Origin: Nymphaea colorata
Lineage: Eukaryota; Streptophyta; Magnoliopsida; Nymphaeales; Nymphaeaceae
Direction of reading: 5' to 3'
Assembly (NCBI RefSeq): GCF_008831285.2
Contig: NC_045144.1
Coordinates: forward strand, 11,759,672 to 11,823,671
Length of the DNA stretch: 64,000 nucleotides
Below the pieces are notes generated by a model. The model searched no databases and had not been told where the DNA came from. It saw only the letters and a list, made by a program, of their open reading frames with translations. The position numbers were made by a program, and so were the translations under genes. Shown here one piece after another: positions 21,601-34,196 of the stretch (its first letter is position 1; every line of letters begins with the position of its first letter).

Positions 21601-22029
21601 AACTTTTTTTCCTAATCCACGTATGACATATTTTTTCAAAAATAAAAAATACGAATGCAAATAATTAACATGCTTACATATTTCATGTATCAAACGAAAC
21701 AAATGAAAAAGTTAAATGTTCATAAAGCAAGCAAATATATATAACAAATGTTCAAACTTATATTACAACACAATTGATTCACTATAGTTCAAAGTTTTAA
21801 AAACATGAACACAAATTGATGTCACTGTAATGTCATCGCCGAAGTGGAAATCGTGTAAAGTTTGGTAGAATCGGTAAGCCTACACTGAACATTAAGAAAA
21901 TATATTAGGACTGTCAAAAATGAAGTTTACCAAATAAAACTAATTACACAAAATTAAATATTACGTATTAAGCTATTGTGCCATAAACTGAGTACCTTGA
22001 GCATGAAGTTTTTGCCGAGATTGAAAAAA

Positions 22030-22260
22030 CTAAGAGTCAAACACATAAACTTTATCCTTTAGTAATGCATTTTCTTCCTGCAAGGTATGTAGGACACTCG
22101 AATTAGAGGACGAACCAAACTGAAAAGGACTAACACCAAGCCCCATCATCCATACTCTTCCATGTCTCTCCTGTCCCATCACCTGGGAGTAGACATCATT
22201 ACTTTTTTGGTGTATCTTGTGTCCCTTCAAGCACTGGTTGGAGTTGCTCTTTTAATTGAT
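22030..22260 (-). pseudogene. CACTA Transposase_24 (Ptta/En-Spm) C-terminal fragment
   Basis: The minus strand reads NDVYSQVMGQERHGRVWMMG, then LGVSPFQFG and a leucine-rich tail, LQEENALLKDKV. The VMGxERHGRVR-x-GLG motif is the signature of the second protein of plant CACTA elements. The stretch begins after a basic segment (MKGHKIHQKS) and lacks the domain's N-terminal half. It lies downstream of TNP2 on the same strand, as expected. Confidence 0.75.
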
Positions 22261-22679
22261 CCTACAATATATGATAGTATATATAATGAAGAATGTAATT
22301 ATTTGATAATATGATAACACATATCTTGTTGTGGTACAAGAATGTAATTGTTCGAATGAAACTTATAATCACAACATTGATTTCAAGGTTTAAGTAGTTT
22401 AGGTTCTTACTTGTCCTAGTAGCAATGAAAACTCAACATATGACGGTTGCTTAGAACTTTCTCCAAACCGTATATTGCAATACAAGATATCAGTTACTAC
22501 ATGTAGTTATATCATACAAGAATACAAATAATATGCACATCATTCTCCTTGAAACATGGAAAAAACTCTATTTGGCAATTGTATGTAGATACTTCTGTTT
22601 AGCACATGCCTATACATTTTTTTCATTGATTTCCTCTAACACAAAGGCACCTTAATTACGAAATACAGACAATTTTTTT

Positions 22680-23660
22680 TTGTGTACTTCAACCCGATAT
22701 GCACACATATATCGAAAAATCATGTGTGGTCGATATTAAAGCTGCACATATTTGAAAATGTTGCGGTAAATGAAAGTCAAATATGTGTACTTCTTTAGCC
22801 CATAATAGAGTCAATTCATCAGTCAATGGTTGTAGACAGACATCCACGACATTTGTGTTTGAGGCTATTAGTCTTGAGATGATTAATGATAACAACCTAT
22901 ATGGTTATGCAATGCACATCTAAGGTGACAAATTATATATCACCAACAAAACAGGTCATATGTTGTAAGTTGAACTTAAATTTTCAATTGGGTTTAAACC
23001 ATCACTAGCTAATTTGAAGTGTACATTTCAAGCTTGTAATGCAAAAGATAGGTGCATCTTATCAAAGTTCTTCCATGTTGCACCATCTACTGGGTGTCTT
23101 AGGACTACATCATTTACAGGTCACTATGTATGTCATATGTTTTGCAACTTTAGTCATCATGAACATTCTCTTCAACCGTGTAGTAAGGAGAAATTATCAA
23201 AGTCTTCATTGACGTCATTTGATGCTTACCCAGCCTTTGTTATCCTCAATTCATTATCATCTTCTTTCCATCACGAAGTACCACATTTATCACATATATC
23301 TTTCGTTGCATCTTCATTCCTAAATAAGAGACAATTATTAGGACGCATATCAATTTTGTCGCAATCGAACCTCAACTTTCCAATGATCTTCTTTGCCTCA
23401 CAAACTGACTTCGGTAGTTCTATTCCTGTAGGAAATGCTTCTACACCCACGTAGACTTTTTAGAAATAACTGTATTAAAAAACTCATCTTCATAAATCTG
23501 TTGCACTTTGGATATAATGGATGTTCAGAATTTTTAATCATTTTGTCATAAACATTGTTATTATCACAATTAGTACTATATTCCCTCTAAAAAAACACTG
23601 CATCAAGTTGTTCATGGAATACATCCAACTACAACCCTTCAATGTTTTCGACAACTATTT
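22680..23660 (-). pseudogene. CACTA TNP2 transposase remnant
   Basis: Several minus-strand frames together cover the Transposase_21 region: a NSEHPLYPKCNRFMKMSFL segment near 23540-23480; FPTGIELPKSVCEAKKIIGK then KIDMRPNNCLLFRNEDATKD near 23440-23290; FKLASDGLNPIENLSSTYNM-like residues near 23020-22960; and a 68-codon open stretch (22895-22689) with LQPLTDELTLLW, AALISTTHDFSIY and ISG, matching the TNP2 LQPLIDEL-LW and AALLWTINDFPAY signatures. Stops and frameshifts separate the pieces, so it is a pseudogene. Regions outside these blocks are missing or too decayed to see. Confidence 0.82.
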
Positions 23661-24069
23661 TTGATACACATTCTTGTAAAATTCTTATCTGCCCATGATA
23701 TTTCCAACCAATATACATTTGTACAAAGCCATTACATATGATGTGATCCAGGACCAATGTTGTTAAATGCATGAGCACTGAGGTGTGATAAGCACGCCTT
23801 GGGGCGCACAAGACACAAAAACGCATTGATTAACTCGTATGAGGCACAATGCATCCTTATGCATGCACATCATTGGATTGATGGGCATGTATCAGTGCAG
23901 TATCATCAAATGCATGATGCACACACATCAGGTGCTTTACTTAACTTTCATTTTTTTCATCGAAATTAAGGTAATAATGTAAAAATGTTTTGAAATATAA
24001 TGTTTAAAAAAAATCAAGGAGAAAGAGTTTTGATATCAATGGAAACCCTTTCCCTCTTCTTTGGTGGGG

Positions 24070-24310
24070 ATAGATCCTTCTCCGATGGTGACAGATCCCT
24101 CTTTGGCTGCAGCAGTCTCACTCCAGTGGCAGCATAGTGCAGGGCACAGGCAGCAGGCTTCATGCCCCTCCCTCTCATCTGCGCTTCCTACAAGTTCCAG
24201 TCGTGATAGATTCTTATCCAAGGGCAGCAGATTCTTTGGCAACGGCTGTCTCTCCAGCGGCAGCATACTGACATGCTTCATGCCTCTCCCTCTCTGGCAT
24301 CCGCCACCCT
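24070..24310. repeat. Diverged tandem duplication, about 110-bp unit
   Basis: GATCCTTCTCCGATGG...CTTCATGCCCCTCCCTCTC and GATTCTTATCCAAGGG...CTTCATGCCTCTCCCTCTC are two related blocks, GC-richer than the flanks. The long open frame over them is a by-product of composition. Confidence 0.6.
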
Positions 24311-25829
24311 GCACGCTTCAGTTCATGCCCTTCCCTCTCCAGCATCCGCCCCTCCCTCTAAGTTTCTCTTCTGTTTTTGAATTCATATTGTTTTACAAAG
24401 CACTTTTTAAATTAATATGTTGGATTTCTTGGACAACTTATCTTTTCAATTTTTTCTATGTACCAGAAGAATGGGCCACTACTTCCGATCCAATTCTTCT
24501 TTGGTAGCTTTAAATGGTTAAGTTTTATATATGGGTTCTCAAGTTATGGAGGGATCGATGTGTGAGACCTATTAAGTATAGTCTTCTTCTTTTTGTCAAA
24601 ATGTACTTAACATGTTTGCCTTTCACAAATGTATTTGTTCTACAAACCTTAAGTAAGATTGATGATTTTTGTGAAACATGTGCATGTAGGCAACAAAGCT
24701 TTATTGTTTTGTACATAAAGTTACTGTTTGTGGTCAATCCATTGGTTTCCAGTAGTGCCAGATATGCATGGTAATTTCTCAGTTTCTTTAGCTCTATTAT
24801 GTTTTCATGGAATTAAATTTAGGAGGTTAATTTGAATGTTCATCTTCACAAGTAGCATGCCTTTGATTGTTATGTACTTATATTCATGTCATAAAACCGT
24901 TTCTATTTATTCAGTATAATTTATGCAATACATTTGTTTAACTCATTGTTGGGTCTACAATGGTTAATCATTCTATATTCTCACTTATTCAATAGATATT
25001 CATGCAATGCATTTGTTTGACTTATTGTCGGATGTATAGAGGCATTCTATATTTCTGGTTGTAGTATTCATTTTTTACATTATCTCAAGAATAATGTATA
25101 CTTTAAGATTTTTAGTTGTGATGCTTACACATCACTTCCGATTATTGTGCATCACCTCGCTTCATGAAGTTTGCACATCGCTTCACATCAACACATTTAA
25201 CAACAGTGTCGATGACATCTTTAGTCATCTAAGTGGGAACATTATTGTATCATACACAAAGACATCTCATTCTTCCATTCACTATCGCATTATGTGTGAT
25301 AACATAGTCCAAAAATTGTTTCACACCAGTTGCATATTCCAAACTGTCTATTCTTCTCATAATCCAAGTTCAATTATCCATATAATAGGCATGTAAAAGT
25401 AACTTAAATATGATAAACTCCTCATATTGTGAATGCTATATTTTAACCATTTGATTTCTGATTCATGCAAATGAGTACTCGTTACATAACTTGTCATGCA
25501 AATGAGCAGCTAAACAATTTATTTTGATAATCCTATATCTTTCAAACAACATAATAAAGTGACGTATTGAATATATATGGAACACAAGTATCATCTTATC
25601 CCTAACTCAAAAATTATTAACAAATGATTAATTACAACATTTAACGATGAAACATGCTACATAATTCTAAAATGATGCTATAATTCATGCGGTTCAAAAA
25701 AATTATAAGTCATTAGTCATTTGAACCATTCGCCGAAAATTTGGTGGGTGGGTAAAAAGGTTAGAGTCCAAAAGTATTCAAACATCTATAAACACGTTCA
25801 AATGACAACCTATCAATATAATATTTTAA

Positions 25830-25867
25830 AAATAAATAAATAAATAAATAAATATATATATATATAT
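25830..25867. repeat. (AAAT)n followed by (TA)n microsatellite
   Basis: Six or so AAAT units run into about eight TA units. Confidence 0.95.
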
Positions 25868-26279
25868 AGTTGAATTTGACATGGTCAAAATTTGATGTCA
25901 GAATCCAGTGAGGACATAAATTGGAGAAAAATTAGAGGTTTTGTGTTTGTGCAGAGTTTTTATGCAATTAATATATCAAATTGATGGTACTAAGCTCAAC
26001 AAATATTATTACAAAGTTTCTCAGTCAAATACTACAAAAAAAAGGTGATATCTTATCGAAAAAATTTAGATATATATTCTACAAGCATGTTATAACCTAA
26101 AAGCATTCACAAAAAAAAAAGGCGAGGAGATTAAGGAACCGGCCTTTTTATCTTTCAGCCATCCAAAATGATGAAGAACACCTGCACTCGCCAGAAAGAA
26201 CAGTAATTGCTAGTGGGAAGAAGAGGAAAGAGTAAAGAAAAGAGGAAATAAAAAGAAAATGAGAAGAAGGGTTTGATAG

Positions 26280-26940
26280 AGTCAATAAGTCGGGGAAGGC
26301 TTTACCGACGCATGAGAGACGTCAATAAAAGCATACTAAAAACTTCTATAAAAATGGTGCGGTAACTTTGACCGACATCCAATGCATGTTGGTAAAGCTG
26401 ACATTACCGACGTTTGGAGGTAACACGCCGATAAAATTTGAGTTATACCATGCGCAGGGCGGACGTCCGTAATTTTTCATTGGGAAAAGATTTCACCTAT
26501 GACCATGCATTGGTAAAAGTAATTTCTTTTTATTGATGTCTGCAAAGTAGATGTCAGTATAAGAACTTTTTATCGATGTTCAGAGCTGGACATTGGTAAA
26601 AGCTCAACTTCAATGACATCTTAACACCATTCATTGGTGAAGGATGTTTTTCACCGAAGTCTTCTTCTATATTAGTTTGGATACTAATAAAAGATGGATT
26701 CATATGTGTGGAGAAACATACATCAGTGAAAATGAACTTTTACTAATGTCCAGGATTGCATGTTGGTGAAAGGAAACTTTTACCAATGTCTGAAGAAAAC
26801 GTCGATGAAAATGAGCCTTCACTGATGCATGTTGCTAGGATGTCAATGAAATTGGGCTTTTACCGATGTCCACCTTGCAAATATTGGTAAGAAGTAGACC
26901 TTTACCAAAGTCTGGGATCGAACGTCAGTAAAAACATTAC
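26280..26940. repeat. CACTA right-side subterminal repeat array
   Basis: About fifteen degenerate units occur, such as TTACCGACGTT, GACGTCAATAAAA and TTTTACCGATGTC, alternating in orientation. The motif is shared with 21190-21600. The array ends without a CACTA tip, next to gypsy gag sequence. Confidence 0.75.
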
Positions 26941-26989
26941 CAACAATCTCTCTCAGCTACTAAGAAGCCTAATTTCCAATGCTCCCATA

Positions 26990-27520
26990 AAGTCATTTAT
27001 TGATTTGACTGAAAGAGCCGAATGTAGTGAAGCCGGCGTAGAGCATGAGACATTCGATGTAGTAATCCCAGTGAAACATAAAGAAGAAGCTGAAAAGAAC
27101 AAAGCCCAATATGTTCTAGCTAATGTTGTCGCAAATGCGGCAAAAAAAAGAAAAATTTATCTCCAAAGCTGGACCTAGCACCACCACCACCAACAACAAC
27201 AACAAACACCCAGGTTGGAGTTACGACAGAAAATTTATAGCCTCAACACAATTTTACGAAGAATTCATGGAAGAATTATTGAAGAGGGGCACTATCATTA
27301 CCCAAAGTTGCTAATCCTCCTCATGTCATGAGGAGGAACAAAAATCAATTCTGCAAATTCCACCGAGCACCGGGACATGACATAAAATACTACCTGGTAC
27401 TCAAAAACATAATCCAGGATGTGGTGGACAAAGAAATTATTAAGGTGACTCCTGGACAATCAGAAATAATCATTAATCCTTTCTTAAAGCATGAAAAAAA
27501 AAACAATTTCAATGATTAGA
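26990..27520 (+). pseudogene. Gypsy (Tat-like) gag fragment
   Basis: Frames give IKSFIDLTERAECSEAGVEH, then near 27170-27310 a linker rich in Thr/Asn and FYEEFMEELLKRG, then near 27340-27440 FCKFHRAPGHDIKYYLVLKN with IIQDVVDKEIIKV. In this family the CxxH-x-x-x-GH pattern with LKNIIQDLID is the conserved nucleocapsid-like motif. At least three frame breaks occur. Confidence 0.78.
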
Positions 27521-27759
27521 CACACTTCCATCCCACCCAAATAGCAAGTCATGGTGACTCGTAGAAAGAGAGCTCCAATTCACTTCTTCAAGCTACTGGC
27601 AAGGAAAGATGAAGGAACACCCTCTACAGTTCTGCTCCAATGGAAGAAGAAGAATTAAATCTAGAGCCTCTCAAAACATTGTACAACTGGAAAAAAGCTT
27701 CAAGCTGAATCAAGACTGAAAAAATCAGTCCAAATAGAAGAAACCAATAGGCCTACGGA

Positions 27760-27950
27760 TTGTACCAAAATGGCCCAAAATACTTCTTAGATGAAGATCT
27801 CTCCAATGGAGGCACTTCGCACAATGATGCCCTCTATATTACAATCACAACCCAGGGCACTATAGTCATTCATGTGTTGGTTGATGGTGGGGCAAGTTTG
27901 AACATTTGTCTATTTCAGACAGCACAAGTGCTAGGGATCCGAGGACCATA
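27760..27950 (+). pseudogene. Gypsy (Tat-like) protease fragment
   Basis: LYITITTQGTIVIHVLVDGG followed by ASLNICLFQTAQVLGI is the retropepsin active-site region of this branch, with D-G-G-A in place of D-S/T-G. A stop follows at 27949. Confidence 0.75.
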
Positions 27951-29189
27951 ATATGCACTGACACCAATCATAGTCCATAGATATGATGGATGGGGGTACC
28001 CTGGCATGATGCATATGTCTAAAAGTGTAGATCGCAAAGACCCTATTTGAGGTTCTATTCCACATAGTGGATATAAAACCATCTTTCGATTTGTTACTGG
28101 GTCGACCATGAATTCATTTGGCCAACACAGTACCATCCACATTGCATCAACGTGTCTGATGTGCCAAAGGAATGCAGGTGATGATAGTATATGAAGAAGA
28201 CCGTCAAGAACGATATCCTCATCCAATGATACTAGTACCAACATTTTCTATTGAAGTGCCTAGCGTGCAAGTCTGCAGGGAAGACGTATTGGTATGGAGT
28301 TTCAGCAAAATGTCCTTGTACAAGCCCAGGAAGCAGATGTGGGTGGTCAAGGGCAGCAAGCCCACTTATTCTGGCCTAACTTACAAAGGTAATCATCATT
28401 TCAAGAAATTCTCTCAGAATGAGATGGGATTTAAGTTCCTACTAAAACAAGGATATTAACCATCCACTGGCCTCAAAAAAAAACTAAGGCATCATAGAAC
28501 CTGTCACAATCCTAGGGCAGATAGGCACTCATGCTTTGGGATGTTTGCAGCAACAAGGAGGTGGTGGAAGAATGAGAGCTCAAGTAGGTACCATTTGTCA
28601 AAGGGACACCATGCGCAGATTATCACCACCAATTGAAAGCTAGTCGTGCAATCATCTTTTGTTTTTCCTTTTTTCCAATAACTAATTGTACTATGTCGAT
28701 GCCCATGCATTGCATTTTGTAATCTCAATGGTATGCAATGATATACAATCTAACTTGTTTCAAATCTTGCATTTATGTCTCATAATTTTATTCTTTGACT
28801 CAGGAGGGCATCCAAAGAAAAGCAACCAACTCCATTGGTACAAATAAATTCAGAGTTCTCAGAGATTGAATATTCATAGCTCACTCAAATGGAAAAACAA
28901 GATCAACCATCGCCTTTAGTTAATTATTTGATCGAGAAAATTAACATAGGCACTATAGACAATCCAAAAATACTACAAATTAACACTACTATTTCTTTAG
29001 AGGAAAAGCTGAATTGATTGAATTCCTCACAAAACAGCTAGAAACTTTTCACATGGACCTATGAAAACATGTAAGACATTAATACCAAACTAGTCGAGTA
29101 CCGATTACCTTTAAAATTGGAGTGCAAGCCAATCAAACAAAACTAAGAAAATTGGACCCAGGACAAGCCAAAGAAGGACTCCAAGACCT

Positions 29190-29735
29190 ATTAAAAAACA
29201 GATTTATCTGGACAATCAACTATCTCAAAAGGTTAACATTGTGGTAGGTCACAAGAAAAATGGTAAAATTCATCTTTGCATCGATTTCAGAGATCAAAAT
29301 AAAGCCCTTCCAATGATGCCTATTAAAAGTCGGATTTATCCTAACAATTGGCTATCCTGAATAGTTAGCTAACATCATGGTAATTCGTAAGGAAAATGAC
29401 AGAATTCGTCTCTGCATCGATTTCAGAGATTTGAACAAAGCAACTCCTAAGGATGATTATCTATTACCTAACATTGACTTGCTAGTAGACAGCAGCATAG
29501 GTCACACAATGTTCTCCTTTATAGACAGATACTCTGGTACAACCAAATCAAATTGGTCACTCACAACCAACCTAAAACATCATTTACAACCCCATGGGAA
29601 ACCATTTGTTACACAGTGATGTTTTTTGGAATAAAAAATGCTGGAGCAACCTATCAGCAGGCAATTGCCTCCATATTCCATGATCAAATGCATAACATTA
29701 TGAATGCTTATGTTGATGATCTCCTAAAAAATTAA
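29190..29735 (+). pseudogene. Gypsy (Tat-like) RT with internal duplication
   Basis: From 29377 the frame reads MVIRKENDRIRLCIDFRDLN, then KATPKDDYLLPNIDLLVDS and MFSFIDRYSG. After a frameshift near 29580 it continues VMFFGIKNAGATYQQAI and the active site AYVDDLLKN at about 29708-29734. Just upstream, 29193-29320 is a diverged second copy of the segment around CIDFRDLN (KIHLCIDFRDQNKA). Active-site residues survive but the gene is not expressible. Confidence 0.82.
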
Positions 29736-31000
29736 AGACAAAAATCAGTATCGTTTCACAAGTATTTGAAAGACTCATTCAATACAAACTCAAATTAAAC
29801 GCGCAAAAATGCACATTTAGAGTAGAATCTGGAAAATTGCCAGGGTTCATGGTCAGCAAAAAGAGGATCTAAATGGAACCATTGACATGCCATCACCAAC
29901 CAATCTAAAAAAGTTGCACGGTTTGCAATGGTCTAGATGTGTTAGAAATTAAGTCACTACTTCTTATCCTATGAAGTAAAAATTCTCTCAAAACTCAATC
30001 TACTTAAGTATATCTTCGAACAACCATACTTGAATGGAAGGATAGCCAAGTGGCAAGTCTTCTTGATGGATAAGGATCACAAAAACCAATTAAAGGACAA
30101 GCCATTGCATATCAACTGGCAGAGTTTTTCCATTGAAAAAAATCAAAACAAATGATGACTTCCCAAATGAACAAATCGTGAATACAAGATCCATTATGGA
30201 ACATGTACTTCGATGACTTCAAAAGAATAGAAGGAGTTGGCATTAGAATACTTCTCGTTACTCCAGAAAACAAAATGATTTCATACTCCCTCAAGTTAAA
30301 TTTTATTTGTACGCACAATATGGCAGAGCAGGAAGCGTTGATCCAAGGTCCTCAAAATGCTCCTCAAATTTAAAGTACAAAGAGTTCATGTCTATGGAGA
30401 CTCATTCCTAGCTGTCAGACAAGTCAATGGCAACTAGCAAGTCGAAAATCAAAAACTAATCCCTTATAAAAAATCGGCAACATCCCTCGTAGAGCAATTC
30501 AAGGAATGTCAACTATCACATACCAAACAAGAATTAAACCCAATCGCATATGGTTTGCCCAGCTTGAGCTCCACCATCAACATTAAATGAAAAAATCATT
30601 CAGATCTTTGGAGGTTGGCAAGTTATAGCAACTTGCATACATCATAGTAGAACTAGTGCTCCAAATAGAAAATGCAGAAGCACCTTGGTATCAAAACATA
30701 AAAGACTATATCCAAAACTGAACATTTCTACCAGAAATGTCCTGCAAAGAACAAAAGACATTAAGTTCTATGTCTACAAGATATTTTATTGTCACAGGAG
30801 TTCTCTATAGGAGATGATTCAATGCAAAATATGTCTGATGTGTTGATTAGCAAGAGACATTAGAAATTATCCAAGAATTTGTTGAGGCCATGTAAGGTAT
30901 CAAACCCTAGTCAAACAAACAATCAAGGCTGGATACTATTGGCTCACCCATCAAGTAAAAATATTGTCATCAATTTGTAAAGAAGTACATCAAATGCCAA

Positions 31001-31700
31001 TTGCATGCAACTTCAATATATGCCCTCGCAATTTACCTCCATTCGATTAGCTTGCCTTGGCCTTTCTCAATGTGGGTCTTCAATGTGGTTGGCCCAATCA
31101 ATACTCCTACTTCAAACTGCCACAAGTATTTCTTTGCAACCACTGACTATTTTACCAAGTGGATAGAAGCAATTACTCTAACAACAGTTAAAGAACAACA
31201 TATTGTGTCATTTATCCATAAAAACATCCTATGCAGATTTGGCATTCCCATGCCATTGTTTTAGACAATGGTACTCATTTAAAAAAAATGAGAGAATACG
31301 TAATCTTTGCCTAAATTATCAAATGCAACATCATTTTTTGCCCATATTACCCTCAGGGTAACATATAGGTGGAAGCAACCAACAAGATTTTGATTTATGT
31401 CTTAAAAAAGGTTGTTGAAACATATTGAGATTGGCAAAAAAAACATACACAACACACTTTGGGCATACCGGACCACGATTCACACCGCCCAACTCCACAC
31501 CGGCAGAATTATTATAGAACAAAAATCATGCTCCCATTACACATTAAAAAACTAGCAATGAAATTTGCTACCCTGATTGAGTTCCTTATGAAGAAATACA
31601 AATGAAAGGGATTGACACAACTCGATCTCTTTGATGAAAGAAGATTACAAGTTGTTGAACATGTTGAAGCCTACTGCAAAAGGGTAGTTCGGCAGTATGT
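31001..31700 (+). pseudogene. Gypsy (Tat-like) integrase fragment
   Basis: The frame at 31001-31264 reads PWPFSMWVFNVVGPINTPTS, then CHKYFFATTDYFTKWIEAIT, containing the first catalytic Asp, and a KNILCRFGIP motif. Downstream frames keep NGTHLKK- and SNLQHHF-like residues near 31270-31340, then decay. A tail around 31600-31690 (LDLFDERRLQVVEHVEAYCK) is typical of the end of the integrase region in this branch. Confidence 0.75.
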
Positions 31701-31750
31701 AAAATCTATCATCGAAAGAAAGTTTAAAGTGCACGACCTAATCTCCAATC

Positions 31751-34196
31751 TATAACTCATATTGGCTAATTGATGTTGATAGGTTAGAAATCTCTGATTC
31801 AATCAATGCATTACACCCTTAAGAAATTTTATACTTGAATATAACCATAATTCAAAATGATCAATATTTGAATAACAAGTTCTCTCCAAAGAAATTTCCT
31901 AAATGAAATTCAAACAATCTTTTCAAAACAATTTCTACAAACAATTTTCAAATTCCAAAACTGAGTTCCCTATCTGACTATGAATGAGCTAACACAAGGG
32001 CATTTGTTTGCAATGTACAAGAAATTCCACCAAAATTGAGGAATCAATGTCTAAAAATTGGTATTGATATTGACAAACAAGATAAACTGCAAAGGTCTAG
32101 CATGAGACGCCACTAGGGAAAAGCCTTTGTAGCTCAAAAAACTTTGGCAGGTCAAGAAAACAAACTTTCAATCAAAATGAGTTGAGAGATGAACTCAAGG
32201 TGAGTGTAGTTCCTCTATTTTAAAGCCCTGCATTATCAGGTGGGAATATACTTATGCATACACCATGAAGCTAAGGGAAATCCATGAACATTTTGCACGT
32301 CAGGCCTCCTAAAGCCCTTTAGACTCGAGCAAGTAAGTCTAAAGGGTGTATCGTTTCACACCTAGTACCCTAAGGCTAATTGGTCTAGGAGCTACTGACC
32401 CAAAACTCGCTACAAGGGGTCAGTAGAAAGTCTGACAAACATAACCTTGCACAATGCAAACTACATAAAACCATTAAAGCGGTGGAACTCCATAGTAACT
32501 TTGGGGTGGTGAGGTATTTTTCTCAGGAGGGATGGCTAAGAAGAAAACCAAAAAAAGGCAAAAGCAAAAGGAAAAGCACTTGCCAAGGGACAGAAGGCAC
32601 AAAGCACTAAGTCTTATGGGCATCAAATGTGAAAACTTTTTGCAATTATAAAATTTCTCTAATCAGCATCAATTCCTTTGCAATGTTTTCTGTGACATAG
32701 AAGAAAAAAATTATGCATGCAAGTTCCTGGCCCAGAAGTTGCTCTTCACAAAAAGACAACAATACTCAATGCCCAAGAGGCAACTTTCAAATCAAGTTGC
32801 AAAAATTTGTTGTGTGCGTCATTGCCACTAAGCAACTTGCTCAACAACAAAGGGTGCATCTGTTTACACCCCAAAATTTTTCAAATTTTCTCAATGGCAA
32901 TTTTGAAAATTTCCAAGAAAATTCCTGGAGTGGAGTCGATGTCCACCTAATCCAATTATGTATCCAAATCTAGGAACCACTTGCTTAAATGAATTGCATT
33001 AGAATTTTGTCGAATTTGGGCAAAATTCCAATATTATCTTTGAGATCGATGCAAATCAAGATCTAAAACTCGAATTTTCAATTAAGATTAAAATTTTTAC
33101 TAGTGAGAATTAAAATCTTATTCCGACTCGAAGAGAGAAAAATAAGTCGTCGTGACTTTCTCTCCCTCTCTTTTTCTCTCTGTAGTCTCTTTCAAGAAAA
33201 ATCTAGGAATGAATCGCCTAGAGCAATGATTTCATCAATTTTCCTAAAAACCATTCAGCGAAAACAATTCATAAGAATCATAATCCGGATTTAACTCAGT
33301 TCGAACCTGATTGAGTTAATCCATTCTCAATTCAAATGAGTTGAAAAACTCTTTCAATCTCGATGCTCCATGATAAAATGCTAAAGACTAGATCAGCCAT
33401 GATCTAGACCAATCAAATAAAGAGTGGCTCAAGCGAGCATATTCTATTAAAAAAAATCAAATTAACTAATTAGTTTTTCGAAATAGTGAAAAACTGAGGA
33501 GGCATTAGAAGAGTAGGTCTTTCTTTATTCTCATCTAGAGTTTCAGAAAATGCAAGAGGAAAAGTCCAAAAAAGACTTAACCCTTTTCAGTAGTTTCAAT
33601 TTCAAGAGAATTGAACAAGTGTGTTTAAAAACCAAAATTAAGACAGCCCATTTGGACGTCCCCATCCTAGCTGGTTTCAATGATGGAACCTGAAAATTGT
33701 GGTTTAGTTGGAAGGGGAACCAGCCATTAAAGATCTTCCCAATTCCTCTTCTTTCTCACTTGATTCCTAACTGGTGGTCAAAGACCAGCTCTTTATGGCT
33801 GATAAGAAGAGAAAACCTCTCCATGCTAGCTTGATTTTCAAGTTATGCAAGGTAGACAAGGAAGCCAAAATGAAAAAACCCGATTGGCAAGAGAGAAGGT
33901 ACCCCTTGCTTCCTCCCTATACCAACATCATGGAGATTGCTCTATGATTTCTTGGCTTTCTGAAAAATCTGTCTAGCACCAAGTCATCTGCCTGCAAATC
34001 GCTCAAGCTAGTCCCTATTGCAACCGGCTCCTGTAATCACCTTAAATTTTTCCAAAAAGAATGTCCTCTTTTATTAAAAACACAAAACCCAATTTTTGAA
34101 TCAAAATTGGCCATAGCCACAATCTAAATCCAAATTAGATCCAAAAACCCAAGTTTAAATCCAAATCAAGCATTTGAGACCCATTTGCCATTCCTT
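31751..34196. other. Gene-free A/C-rich stretch after the gypsy element
   Basis: No recognisable coding sequence. It may be the 3' untranslated part or LTR of the decayed gypsy element, or unrelated repeats. Short AT-rich runs of the type AAAATTTTCAAATTTTC recur. Confidence 0.35.

Larger units (their letters stand above)
23830..26279. other. Interior of CACTA without recognisable coding
   Basis: This stretch holds repeats only: a duplicated block at 24070-24310, a roughly 79-bp diverged tandem pair at 24907-25060 (TATGCAATACATTTGTTT units), and an (ATAA)n/(TA)n microsatellite near 25830-25867. A plus-strand open stretch at 25094-25396 is not a protein I recognise. Part may be TNP2 introns or 5' sequence, or later insertions. 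Confidence 0.35.
21160..26940 (-). mobile_element. Decayed CACTA (En/Spm) DNA transposon
   Basis: The left end is CACTACAAAAACCCC at 21160, the terminal motif of CACTA elements. Subterminal repeat arrays occupy 21190-21600 and 26280-26940; both are built on a CCGACGTC/GTCGGTAAAACTTTT motif. Between them the minus strand holds a TNP2 transposase remnant (about 23660-22680) followed by a Transposase_24-like fragment (22230-22030), the usual gene order. So the element's 5' end lies to the right. The reverse terminus TTTTTGTAGTG is not found near 26940, where Ty3/gypsy gag begins within about 50 bp, so that end is lost. A TACTACAAAAAAAA at 26035 may be a relic of a second terminus. Confidence 0.8.
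26990..31750 (+). mobile_element. Decayed Ty3/gypsy element, Tat/Ogre-like
   Basis: Plus-strand fragments occur in the order gag, protease, RT, RNase H-like spacer, integrase, which is gypsy order. The gag FCKFHRAPGHD motif and the protease VDGGASLNIC motif are characteristic of the Tat/Athila branch. Stops and frameshifts are frequent and no domain is intact. No LTR pair or target duplication could be placed. The left side is cut at the CACTA subterminal array; the right may extend into the repeat-rich DNA up to 40 kb. Confidence 0.78.

Noticed and set aside
24061-24507. 148-codon plus-strand frame rich in Ser, Pro and Leu.
   Set aside because: It lies over a tandemly duplicated GC-rich block inside the CACTA element and has no family resemblance.
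25094-25396. Open frame that might be antisense to a Harbinger-like protein.
   Set aside because: I could not align it to a conserved transposase motif; stops occur in every minus-strand reading.
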